Assembly (NCBI GenBank): GCA_964632355.1
Contig: CAZWBW010000003.1
Span: forward strand, 1 to 55,120
DNA length: 55,120 nt
Source of the DNA: JALOAP01 sp964632355
Lineage (GTDB): Bacteria > Chloroflexota > Dehalococcoidia > Tepidiformales > Tepidiformaceae
Reading direction: 5' to 3'
In this document: positions 40,947 to 48,330 of the stretch, piece after piece
Numbering within the stretch: the first letter of the stretch is position 1
Layout of the letters: every line of letters starts with the position of its first letter
The notes under the pieces: model-generated
The model's input: the letters and a program-made list of their open reading frames with translations, nothing else
Told to the model about the DNA's origin: nothing
The model's database searches: none
Program-made: the position numbers and the translations under genes

Positions 40947-41363
40947 TTAACGGAAGAGCGACCGAAGCGTGCGCACGAACATCCACCACGCGAAGGTGCT
41001 GACGAGGATGAGGGGGATGTACGCACTGATATCGCGAATGGGGACGAACTGCGCACTGCCGTTGCGGATCTCGATGTAGCCGACCGGAGTGGCGCGTGCG
41101 GCGCCGCCGCCACCAGCGCCCTCGCCGCCGTCGAAGTTGCCCTCGCTCGTATCGGCGCCGCGGCCCCCGCCGCCTCCACCACCCCAGGATACGCGCGCGA
41201 CGGGAATCACTGTGACGCCGTCTCGCTCCACGGGGTCGCCGAACACCGCCTTCGAGTTCGCGACGTTCCCTATCCGCTCGAGTATTTGGCCGACGAGTTT
41301 GGAGCCAAAGGGAGCGGCAGCGTTTTCGGCTTCATTGAGCGCGGCTTCGACGTCGTGTGTCAT
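40947..41363 (-). CDS. GerW/YtfJ-family protein, 138 aa
   Basis: AVFGDPVERDGVTVIPVARVSWG followed by a Gly-rich loop and PVGYIEIRNG matches the GerW (YtfJ) family, named for spore germination in Bacillus but widespread in non-sporulating bacteria. A C-terminal hydrophobic helix (about 112-130) suggests membrane attachment. GGAGGG precedes ATG 41363 by 10 nt. No spore gene is present in the window, so the role here is unknown. Confidence 0.88.
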   Translation of the reverse strand: MTHDVEAALNEAENAAAPFGSKLVGQILERIGNVANSKAVFGDPVERDGVTVIPVARVSWGGGGGGGRGADTSEGNFDGGEGAGGGGAARATPVGYIEIRNGSAQFVPIRDISAYIPLILVSTFAWWMFVRTLRSLFR

Positions 41364-41398
41364 TGCTGGTTGCCCTCCGTTCCTATGTGACTGTATCG

Positions 41399-41420
41399 GA
41401 CCACTCTAGCGGTGGTGGTC
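41399..41420. repeat. Inverted repeat in the GerW/mtaB divergent region
   Basis: GACCAC and GTGGTC flank a 10-nt centre between the two divergent starts. It may be an operator for the GerW-M23 unit; on the minus strand TTGACC (a -35-like box) overlaps its distal arm. Confidence 0.3.
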
Positions 41421-41429
41421 AAACGTCGA

Positions 41430-41447
41430 TGTGTGAAGTAGCACACA
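41430..41447. promoter_or_regulatory. Crp/Fnr-like palindrome in the GerW/mtaB divergent region
   Basis: TGTGTG, a 6-nt spacer and CACACA form a perfect inverted repeat, close to the TGTGA-N6-TCACA layout of Crp-family sites. It lies between the two divergent genes. No Crp gene is in the window, so this is a candidate by sequence only. Confidence 0.35.
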
Positions 41448-41497
41448 CATGACAGAGGCAGTTGGGTTCGAAGCACGGCGCGAAGTACCATCTGATT

Positions 41498-42781
41498 GTG
41501 CCTGAGCGCCCACTCGCCGCCGTTCTGACCCTTGGCTGCAAGTTGAACCTCGCGGATAGCGAAGAGATCGCGCGGGGGCTTCGTGCTGCGGGATTCGATG
41601 TGGTCGACCGTATGTGCGACGCCGACGCGTACGTGGTGAATACGTGCTCGGTGACGCACGTGGCCGACCAGAAGTCTCGAAAGCTGATCCGTTCGGTGCG
41701 ACGGGTGGCGCCCGATGCGGCCGTCACGGTGACCGGCTGCTTTCCGCAGAGCGCCGGGTTCGATGTGGTTCGCGAACTCGGGGCGGACCTCGTGGTGGGG
41801 ACGCGGGACAGCGACAAGCAGGAACTCGTGACGTTCCTGAGCGAACGGCGGCCTGCCGAAGCCGGGACGCCTCTTGCGGCTCCGGGACTGCACACGCGCG
41901 CATTCATCAAGGCGCAGGAGGGCTGCAACGACGTCTGCGCTTTTTGCATCGTGCCGCGGACGCGCGGGCGGGAGGAATCGCGCCCGATCGAAGCAGTGGC
42001 ACGCGAGGTGGACCGGGCGGTCGAGGCCGGAGCACGGGAGGTGGTGATCACCGGGACGCAACTTGGCGCGTGGGGGCGCGAACTCGAAACACCACTCAAG
42101 CCACACCACCTGATCGCAGGGCTGCTTGAGCGCACGGAGGCGTCACGGATCCGGTTCAGTTCGCTCCAGCCGCAGGACATCACGCCCGAGTTGCTGGCGC
42201 TGTGGCAGGACCCGCGGCTCATGCCGCACTTCCATCTTGCGCTGCAGTCGGGGAGCGAAGCGGTGCTGCGGGCGATGCGGCGGCGGTACACGCGCGACGA
42301 GTTCCTGCGTGCGGCCGAGCGAATCTACGCCGCGGTGCCCGATGCGGCGATCACGACCGACGTCATCGCCGGGTTCCCGGGCGAGACCGATGAAGACTTC
42401 GAGGACACGCTGGCGCTGTGCCGGGAGGTTGGCTTCGCGCGGCTCCACTGCTTCCCGTACTCGCAGCGGAGCCGAACGACCGCTGCCCGGATGCCGAACC
42501 AGGTACCGGTCCCGGTGCGACAGGAGCGGATGCAACGGCTGCTGGCGCTCGGAGAGGAGCTCTCGCTGAAGTTCCGGCAGCGGTTCGCGGGGACGGTTCG
42601 GCCGGTGCTCTGGGAGGGCGAACGGAAGCTCGGTGGCGAAACGGTTTCACACGGCTACACCGACAATTACATCGCGGTGTACAGCGAAACGCAGACCACA
42701 CCGAACCGCGTAACGCCGGTGTTGATTGGTGACGTATATCATGATGGCGTGCGGGGACTCCCCCGGGGAGGGCAGGAATGA
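41498..42781 (+). CDS. mtaB: tRNA t6A37 methylthiotransferase (MtaB-type radical SAM), 427 aa
   Basis: Adds a methylthio group to t6A37 in tRNAs reading ANN codons. The UPF0004 domain carries C14 (TLGCKLN), C50 (NTCSVT) and C81 (TGCFP) for the auxiliary cluster. The radical-SAM cluster is C143-x3-C147-x2-C150, and a TRAM-like C-terminus follows. The CKLN motif and TGCFPQ favour MtaB over MiaB. I choose GTG 41498 because the core begins at once and TACCAT lies 6 nt upstream; a TTG at 41462 would add 12 residues. The stop overlaps the next ATG by 4 nt. Confidence 0.9.
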   Translation: MPERPLAAVLTLGCKLNLADSEEIARGLRAAGFDVVDRMCDADAYVVNTCSVTHVADQKSRKLIRSVRRVAPDAAVTVTGCFPQSAGFDVVRELGADLVVGTRDSDKQELVTFLSERRPAEAGTPLAAPGLHTRAFIKAQEGCNDVCAFCIVPRTRGREESRPIEAVAREVDRAVEAGAREVVITGTQLGAWGRELETPLKPHHLIAGLLERTEASRIRFSSLQPQDITPELLALWQDPRLMPHFHLALQSGSEAVLRAMRRRYTRDEFLRAAERIYAAVPDAAITTDVIAGFPGETDEDFEDTLALCREVGFARLHCFPYSQRSRTTAARMPNQVPVPVRQERMQRLLALGEELSLKFRQRFAGTVRPVLWEGERKLGGETVSHGYTDNYIAVYSETQTTPNRVTPVLIGDVYHDGVRGLPRGGQE

Positions 42782-43569
42782 ACGCCCTGCGGCGCATCGT
42801 GTTGGCGGTCTATAGCCTCTTGTTGGTGGCGGCGTGCGCCGGGCTGGGGCTCCTCGCGTGGAACCAGGACAAGCAGCTCGACATCGACCTGGAAAACTTC
42901 CGTCTCACGGCTGCGATCGTGAGCGGCGATACCGAGAAGTGGCTGTTCACGGCGTTTCTCGCCTGCATCGGCCTGTTCGGGATCCTGACGTTCCTGCTCG
43001 CCTTCATGCGAACCCAATCGCGCGGCCGGGGCGGAACGCTCCGCCTGCGGCAGGCCGATGGCGGGACCGTCGAAGTGACAGCGGATGCACTGGAAGCGCT
43101 CATCCGGGATGAGCTCGAGCGGCTCCCGGAGATCCGCGAGGCAGACCCGGAAGTGCGGCTCGTGAAGGACGCCGTGAGCACGGACATCACGACGGTGATC
43201 GAACCGAATGTCAGCATCGCGCACGTGACCAACCTGGTGGCGGTGACGACGGCGAGCACGCTGCGGGAGCAGGTAGGCGTCACGAACGTGCGGCGGCCGA
43301 ACGTGCGCATCCTATACGACGAAGCGAGCGCACGGCCGATGGCGCCGCGGCGGCACCCTGCAGGACGTATCTATTCGGCGAAGGGGCACGATGAGCCGTG
43401 GCCCGCGCCGCCGGCGGACCTGCACAACACGCCACCTTCGAAGCCGGCCCAGGAGGAGGAGCCGTGGCCGGAACCGCCGCCAGATGTGCGTGCGGCGGCC
43501 GAGCCGCAAGAGGCGGCTTCCACGCAAACGCAAGAATCGCACGAGGAACCGGAGCGGCGGGGTGAGTGA
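42778..43569 (+). CDS. AmaP-like membrane anchor protein, 263 aa
   Basis: Two N-terminal transmembrane helices (about 5-28 and 54-76) flank an extracytoplasmic loop. A cytosolic domain (about 85-185) with a V-x-V-T-x-x-A-L-E-A-L-I start resembles the AmaP/Asp23 alkaline-shock membrane-anchor family. The C-terminal 70 residues are a disordered, Pro/Glu-rich tail. In Firmicutes AmaP anchors Asp23 at the membrane; no Asp23 gene is present here. It overlaps mtaB by 4 nt and scpB by 8 nt. Confidence 0.6.
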   Translation: MNALRRIVLAVYSLLLVAACAGLGLLAWNQDKQLDIDLENFRLTAAIVSGDTEKWLFTAFLACIGLFGILTFLLAFMRTQSRGRGGTLRLRQADGGTVEVTADALEALIRDELERLPEIREADPEVRLVKDAVSTDITTVIEPNVSIAHVTNLVAVTTASTLREQVGVTNVRRPNVRILYDEASARPMAPRRHPAGRIYSAKGHDEPWPAPPADLHNTPPSKPAQEEEPWPEPPPDVRAAAEPQEAASTQTQESHEEPERRGE

Positions 43570-44116
43570 CGAACGGCCGAAACCGAGCCCGAACGAGTTG
43601 CCGTGGGTGCTGGAGGCGTTGCTCTTCGTGTCCGAAGAGCCGCAGACGCTGGGGGCGCTGGCACGAGCGGCGGGCGTGAGCGATGGCGCTGCGCGAAGGG
43701 CCCTACAGCGGCTGGCGGCTGATTACGAGGCCCGCGGCCTGCGTGTGATGGAGGATGGGCAGAAGTACCAGCTCGTGACGGCGCCCGAGTTCGCGCCGTA
43801 CATCGACGAGCTGTTGGGCCAGGGACCAGGCCAGCGGCTCAGCCGGGCGGCGCTCGAAGTGCTGACGATCATCGCGTACAAGCAGCCCTGCACACGCGCG
43901 GACATCGAGGCGATCCGCGGCGTGAACAGCGACCGGCTCGTAGCGACGCTCGAAGCGCGGGGGCTCATCGAAAACGTTGGCGTTGGCGAAGGGCCCGGGA
44001 AGCCGAAGCTCTACCGGACAACCATGCGATTCCTGGAGCACTTCGGCATCAGCAGCCCGGAGGAGCTTCCGCCGCTGCCGGAAGAACCCGAACCAGAAGT
44101 CGCGGAACCGCTGTAA
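43562..44116 (+). CDS. scpB: Segregation and condensation protein B
   Basis: Winged-helix subunit of the SMC-ScpAB condensin. LEALLFVSEEPQTLGALARAAGV, the paired winged helices, LSRAALEVLTIIAYKQPCTRADIEAIRGVNSD and the VGVGEGPGKPKLYRTT segment are diagnostic. The start GTG 43562 overlaps the previous gene by 8 nt and has GGAG about 10 nt upstream; 184 aa is normal. scpA, usually directly upstream, is not in the window. Confidence 0.95.
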   Translation: MSDERPKPSPNELPWVLEALLFVSEEPQTLGALARAAGVSDGAARRALQRLAADYEARGLRVMEDGQKYQLVTAPEFAPYIDELLGQGPGQRLSRAALEVLTIIAYKQPCTRADIEAIRGVNSDRLVATLEARGLIENVGVGEGPGKPKLYRTTMRFLEHFGISSPEELPPLPEEPEPEVAEPL

Positions 44117-44163
44117 CCTCGATCTGAGAACACGACGAGGCGTGGCTCGCTCCACGCAAGATC

Positions 44164-44451
44164 ATGACAGTTGGCATTCTGCGCATCACCATGGCCGTCC
44201 CGGCCTATACGCTCAAAGAGAAACGCTCGATCGTGAAATCGGTGATCGAACGGCTTCGGCACCGGTTCAACGCGAGCATCGCCGAGATCGACGACCTGGA
44301 CGACCCGAGCCGCGCAACGATCGGGGCGGCCTGCCTTTCGAACGGGTCACAGCACGCGGATCAACAGGTCCAGTCGATCGCGCGAGCCATCGAGGCGTGG
44401 CGGCTGGACGTCGAAATCCTGGCGATCGAGACGGAGGTCGTTCCGCTCTAG
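44164..44451 (+). CDS. DUF503 family protein (YlxP-like), 95 aa
   Basis: The opening VGILRITMAVPAYTLKEKRSIVKSVIERLRHRFN is the DUF503 signature; a ferredoxin-like fold of unknown role, often encoded near rbfA in other bacteria. It follows scpB by 47 nt and could be in the same transcript. No clear ribosome site is seen before ATG 44164. Confidence 0.93.
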   Translation: MTVGILRITMAVPAYTLKEKRSIVKSVIERLRHRFNASIAEIDDLDDPSRATIGAACLSNGSQHADQQVQSIARAIEAWRLDVEILAIETEVVPL

Positions 44452-44510
44452 GACGGGCAACCGGGGGTTATTCGCCCAATTCGTGGCGCCGAATGCAGCC
44501 GCGATTGTGT

Positions 44511-44540
44511 TTGTAATCACAAAGGGGCGATTGGTAGACT
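44511..44540 (+). promoter_or_regulatory. Promoter of the NuoI/NuoG-like operon
   Basis: TTGTAA (44511-44516) and TAGACT (44535-44540, 4 of 6) are 18 nt apart, with the predicted start about 40 nt before ATG 44589. A TTTGT-N4-ACAAA palindrome (44510-44523) overlaps the -35 and could be a regulator site. Confidence 0.5.
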
Positions 44541-44588
44541 TGGGTGGTCCGCCCGGCCCGCGAGAGGTCGAGCGCGGCGGAGGAAGCG

Positions 44589-45062
44589 ATGGCGTACGGT
44601 AAGGGCATCGCGAAGGGCATGGGGCTCACGCTGAAGAGCATGTTCCGGCCCCCCGCGACCGTCCAATATCCCGAGGAAGTGCGGCCGGTCCCGGTGTATG
44701 CCCGCACGAACCTCCTGTGGTTCGAAGAACGGTGCACTGGATGTAGCACGTGCGCACAGGCCTGCCCCGACGGGTGCATCCTCGTCGCCACGAGCCAGGA
44801 CGCCGAGGGGCGCCGCAACATCGACCGTTACGAAATCGACTTCCGCATCTGCATGTACTGCGGGCTGTGCACCGAAGCGTGCCCGTATGAGGCGATTCAG
44901 CCGGGTGGGCCGCTGGACGATGCGGTGTATCAGTTCGATCAGATGTACCGGGACAAGCACGCGCTCACGAAAATGGCGCGCGAGTTCCTTGCCCGAAACA
45001 ACAACCAGTACCCGAACGGGATGAAGGCGCCGGACCCGGACGCCGACTTCCACCGGCTGTAG
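44589..45062 (+). CDS. nuoI: NuoI-like ferredoxin subunit (two 4Fe-4S clusters), 157 aa
   Basis: Two C-x2-C-x2-C-x3-CP motifs at C49/52/55/59 and C88/91/94/98 match the N6a/N6b clusters of complex I subunit I. A short N-terminal hydrophobic/amphipathic segment and PEEVRPVPVYARTNLLWFEERC match NuoI rather than a free ferredoxin. GGAGGA lies 5 nt before ATG 44589. It pairs only with a NuoG-like gene here (6-nt gap), so it may belong to a complex-I-like module whose other subunits lie elsewhere, or to another electron-transfer complex. Confidence 0.82.
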   Translation: MAYGKGIAKGMGLTLKSMFRPPATVQYPEEVRPVPVYARTNLLWFEERCTGCSTCAQACPDGCILVATSQDAEGRRNIDRYEIDFRICMYCGLCTEACPYEAIQPGGPLDDAVYQFDQMYRDKHALTKMAREFLARNNNQYPNGMKAPDPDADFHRL

Positions 45063-45068
45063 GACATT

Positions 45069-47519
45069 ATGGCAACGATTACTGTGAACGGCCGCGAGAT
45101 CGAAGCGCCCGTTGGTGCTCCGCTTCTCGAGGTCCTGAAAGCGAATGGCTTTTACGTTTCGAGCCTCTGCTACATCGACGGCCTGAAACCCTACGCCGGG
45201 TGCCGTTCGTGTCTCGTCGACATTGAAGGGCCGCCGGGCCTGCAGCTGAGCTGTACCGCCGTCGTGCAGGACGGCATGAAGGTCACGACGGACTCGGAGG
45301 AAGTGAAGGAGGCGCGAAAGGCGGTTCTTTCGCTGATCCTGGCGAACCACCCCGACCGGTGTCTCACCTGCCACCGCCGGGAGCACTGCCACCCGGGCGA
45401 CATCTGCCTCCGCGACGACATCGTGACGCACCGCTGCCTGACGTGCTCGAAGAACTACCGCTGCGAGCTGCAGGCCACGTGCGAGATGGTCGGCTCGGCG
45501 GGGTACGAGCCGTGGGTCGGCGAAGAGCGTTCGTGGTACCAGTCGCCGCAGCCGCCGGCCGACCGCGCGAACCCGTTCATGGAGTTCGACCCACAGATGT
45601 GCATCATCTGCACGCGGTGCCAGCGCGCTTGCGAGGAGAAGCGCCACACGGGCGCGATTACCCTCGGCGGCAAAGGCTGGGAGACCCGCATCTTCTTCGG
45701 TTCGGGCGGGCCGATTCACGAGAGCAACTGCGACTTCAGCGGCGCCTGCATCGACGTCTGCCCGACGGCGGCGCTGATGGAACACCCGAACAAGTGGGTC
45801 GCGAAGCCGGAGACGTGGACGAGCACGACGTGCGATTCGTGCGCGATTGGCTGCAGCATCCGGCTTGGTACGAAGGATGGCCGTGGCGTGATCGTGCGGC
45901 CGGGTTCGGGCAACGACGTGAGCCTCGACCAGATCTGCGTCCGGGGCCGGTATCACTACGACTCGCTGAAGCCGCGTGAACGGCTTTCGAAGCATTACGT
46001 GCGGCGCGGCAACATCCAGGCCCCGGCGAGCGCGCAGGAGGCGATCGCGGAAGCCGCGAAGGCGCTCAAGGACGCGGCCAGCCGCGGCAAGGTGGGCGTA
46101 CTCGTCGGCGGGACCGCGACGAACGAGGAGGCCTGGCTCGCGAGCCGCATCGCCCGGGAAGCGTTCAAGACGAAGGCGGACTCGGCGCTTGGGCCGGTGG
46201 TCCGGGCAACGAAGCAGGCGCTCGAAGCGCGGCTGGGCACGTGGCGCATGGCCGGTGACATGGCCCGCCTCCGCACCTTGAAGGCGATCGTCCTGGTCCA
46301 CGACGACCTCGAAGAAAGCCACAACGTCGCGAGCGTCCGCATCAAGGACGCGGTGGTGCACCACCAGGCGAAGCTCATTGTCATCGGTTCGCTGCGCAGC
46401 GAACTCGTCGACTTCGCGACCGTGTGGCTTCGGCCGCGCGGCGGCGAGGAAGGTCAGATGGCCGCAGCGCTGGCGGAAGCGATTGCCGGGAAGCAGTTCC
46501 AGAACGACGAAATCAACCAGGCCGCGCAGATCCTCCGGGACGCCCCGAAGGACGAGACGATGGTCGTGTGCGCGCCGAACCCGGTGAGCCCGGCGATTGC
46601 CGGTGCGATGGCGGGCGGCGCGGCGAACGTGGCGGTGGCCCTGTTCGGGAACGAGGCGTCGAACCACATGGTTGTGCTGCCGCCCGAGGTCAACGTGCAT
46701 GGCCTGCTCGACCAGGGTGTGGCCACCGATGGCAGCGAGAACCCACTGGCGGGGCTCGAAGGCCTATTGGTGATTCGCGAAGACCCGACGATGCGGCTCC
46801 CGCGTGCGGCGGAAGACCTCGCGCGGACGGGCACCGTTGTGGTCATCGACAACGTGATGCATGAGACGGCGAAGCTGGCGAGCGTTGTTATCGCCGAGGG
46901 ACGGCCGTACTCGACGTCGGGCACCTACACGCAGGGTGACTTCCGCGTACAGAAGCTGACGGCGGCGGTGAAGCCCGAAGGCGATGCGCTCATCTGCTAC
47001 GACGCCCTGCGCCAGCTCGCGGAGCAGCTCGGCGTGGACGCACCAGCGACGCCCGACGATGCGCTCGGCGCCATCGCGAAGGAGAACGCGGCGTACCAGC
47101 CCGCGTGGGATCTCATCGTGGGCGAAGGCGTACGGATGGCGATCTCCGGTTCGGGGCGGGGCCAGGCGCAGCCGGTACCAGCGTTCGAGATCGGCGAAGG
47201 CGTTCGCATCATCACGGGCCGCGACCTGTACACGGCGGCGGATGCGGCGGCGCTTCGGCACCCGGAAGCGGAGAAGCTCCACCGGTACGACCGAATCCAG
47301 GTAAGCGAGCAGGACGCTGCGCAACTCGGCATCAGCGACAACGACGAGATCGAGGTGACGGATGGGGTTCACACCATCCGGGCGCTGGCGAGCATCCAGG
47401 AGCGTGTTCCGCCGGGCGCGGTGTACATCTCGAGCCTGCTGCAGGGCGGTGCGGTGGCACAGTTCTTCGACGGTGTGGCCGTGCCGGTCGTGCGGGTAGG
47501 CGTACCGGTCACTGCGTAG
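45069..47519 (+). CDS. nuoG: NuoG-like molybdopterin-fold iron-sulfur subunit, 816 aa
   Basis: N-terminal 2Fe-2S site C34/C45/C48/C62. An N5-type site H94-x3-C98-x2-C101-x5-C107 is followed at once by a second C-x2-C-x5-C module (C123/126/132). N4-like site C178/181/184 with C231, then C255/258/262/290 (N7-type) and a molybdopterin-oxidoreductase fold with a C-terminal beta domain (about 680-816). No Mo-ligand motif was recognised, as expected of NuoG. It should carry electrons between NADH or ferredoxin and a partner. The extra cysteine module is unusual. A perfect palindrome terminator follows. Confidence 0.85.
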   Translation: MATITVNGREIEAPVGAPLLEVLKANGFYVSSLCYIDGLKPYAGCRSCLVDIEGPPGLQLSCTAVVQDGMKVTTDSEEVKEARKAVLSLILANHPDRCLTCHRREHCHPGDICLRDDIVTHRCLTCSKNYRCELQATCEMVGSAGYEPWVGEERSWYQSPQPPADRANPFMEFDPQMCIICTRCQRACEEKRHTGAITLGGKGWETRIFFGSGGPIHESNCDFSGACIDVCPTAALMEHPNKWVAKPETWTSTTCDSCAIGCSIRLGTKDGRGVIVRPGSGNDVSLDQICVRGRYHYDSLKPRERLSKHYVRRGNIQAPASAQEAIAEAAKALKDAASRGKVGVLVGGTATNEEAWLASRIAREAFKTKADSALGPVVRATKQALEARLGTWRMAGDMARLRTLKAIVLVHDDLEESHNVASVRIKDAVVHHQAKLIVIGSLRSELVDFATVWLRPRGGEEGQMAAALAEAIAGKQFQNDEINQAAQILRDAPKDETMVVCAPNPVSPAIAGAMAGGAANVAVALFGNEASNHMVVLPPEVNVHGLLDQGVATDGSENPLAGLEGLLVIREDPTMRLPRAAEDLARTGTVVVIDNVMHETAKLASVVIAEGRPYSTSGTYTQGDFRVQKLTAAVKPEGDALICYDALRQLAEQLGVDAPATPDDALGAIAKENAAYQPAWDLIVGEGVRMAISGSGRGQAQPVPAFEIGEGVRIITGRDLYTAADAAALRHPEAEKLHRYDRIQVSEQDAAQLGISDNDEIEVTDGVHTIRALASIQERVPPGAVYISSLLQGGAVAQFFDGVAVPVVRVGVPVTA

Positions 47520-47537
47520 TAGCATTCGAAAGGCAAA

Positions 47538-47561
47538 GAAGCCCCGGATATCCGGGGCTTC
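47538..47561 (+). terminator. Terminator palindrome after the NuoG-like gene
   Basis: A perfectly self-complementary 24-nt sequence (about 10-bp stem, GAAGCCCCGG / CCGGGGCTTC) lies 18 nt after the stop. The plus-strand T-tract is short (TTCTCTG), so it may act in both directions; the minus side reads TTTGCCTTT. Confidence 0.75.
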
Positions 47562-47589
47562 TCTGTGCGCCGGTCAACCAAATACGAAA

Positions 47590-47605
47590 CCCCCGCGAGC
47601 GGGGG
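47590..47605 (-). terminator. Terminator for the minus-strand GyrI-like/CoA-transferase unit
   Basis: CCCCCG-CGAG-CGGGGG hairpin; on the minus strand it is followed by TTTCGTATTT, as expected for the transcript ending downstream of 47824. Confidence 0.75.
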
Positions 47606-47652
47606 CTTCTCGGCTAAATCGGAGAGGCAGGAGGTTCTTCGATCGCCGTATC

Positions 47653-47676
47653 GGATTCCGTTGACCGGCGGAATCC
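47653..47676. repeat. 8-bp inverted repeat in convergent region
   Basis: GGATTCCG and CGGAATCC (perfect) flank TTGACCGG. It has no T-tract on either side and no nearby gene start. Possibly a remnant site or RNA stem in the GyrI-like 3' UTR. Confidence 0.35.
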
Positions 47677-47823
47677 AGGACGGAGCGGCCGCAGCAGCTG
47701 CCGGGGAAGCAGCAGTGGCGGGAAGACGTCTGCGGCCACCCGTCTGGTGTGTGTATCGTGCCAAGGCACTGTGAAGCGTGTTCGGGGTGCGCGTAAACGC
47801 TCTGCAAAATACCCCGTGCCGGG

Positions 47824-48330
47824 TTACTCGCGGGCAATTGGCAGCGGGCGTTCGTGCGAACCGAACTCCTCGGGTTCGCCTTCAACCAGGAAGCCGCAAT
47901 CGGCCGGGCGCTGGTGCAGGTTGAAGTGATAGCGCACGGCCTCGACCGGTCCGCTCTCCGCTTCGATGCCCTCGGCCTGCAGGTACTCGAGGACGGTTCG
48001 CAGGGCAGCCTCGTACTCGGGCGTGTCGTCGATGCTGATGTAGGCGAATCGCGTGGCAGGGAAAATGCGCGCCATGGCGGGCGGCGGGACCCTGTAGTCG
48101 CCGCGAACGGGGACGCCGGCGCGAAAGATGAACGAGGCCCCGCCATCCTGGGGTTCGAACCAGCCAAGCGCGGCGATGTCGATGCGTCCAAGCGGGGGGC
48201 GCACCTCCAACCGCCAGGCTTCGAGCGCTTCCCACGTTCGCTCAGCGCCAGCGGCATCGCCTTCGCCTTCGAAGCAGGCGAGGCGCATCTGGGGCAGGGT
48301 AGCGATGCGCACCTGCCGGGGCGGCATCAT
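47824..48330 (-). CDS. GyrI-like/AraC effector-binding-domain protein, 168 aa
   Basis: A single small-molecule-binding (SHS2/GyrI-like) domain: VRIATLPQMRLACFEGEGD opening, a RIDIAALGWFEP centre and PATRFAYISI, with the ending GPVEAVRYHFNL. Stand-alone members bind hydrophobic ligands; no DNA-binding domain is fused. The ATG overlaps the CoA-transferase stop by 4 nt, so the two are co-translated, hinting at a ligand related to acyl-CoA metabolism. Confidence 0.6.
   Translation of the reverse strand: MMPPRQVRIATLPQMRLACFEGEGDAAGAERTWEALEAWRLEVRPPLGRIDIAALGWFEPQDGGASFIFRAGVPVRGDYRVPPPAMARIFPATRFAYISIDDTPEYEAALRTVLEYLQAEGIEAESGPVEAVRYHFNLHQRPADCGFLVEGEPEEFGSHERPLPIARE

Larger units (their letters stand above)
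47520..47823. other. Convergent intergenic region with two terminators and an inverted repeat
   Basis: Apart from the two terminators this 304-nt gap holds an 8-bp inverted repeat GGATTCCG / CGGAATCC around an 8-nt centre (47653-47676), whose spacer reads TTGACCGG. No ORF here shows the coding bias of its neighbours. Confidence 0.6.

Noticed and set aside
39963..41390. Plus-strand ORF of 475 codons opposite the M23 and GerW genes
   Set aside because: Shadow of two real genes; contains Arg/Gly runs from the PT linker and Gly-rich loop read backwards.
44517..46700. Minus-strand ORF of 727 codons opposite nuoI/nuoG
   Set aside because: Shadow frame rich in Arg, His and Val; all Fe-S motifs are on the plus strand.
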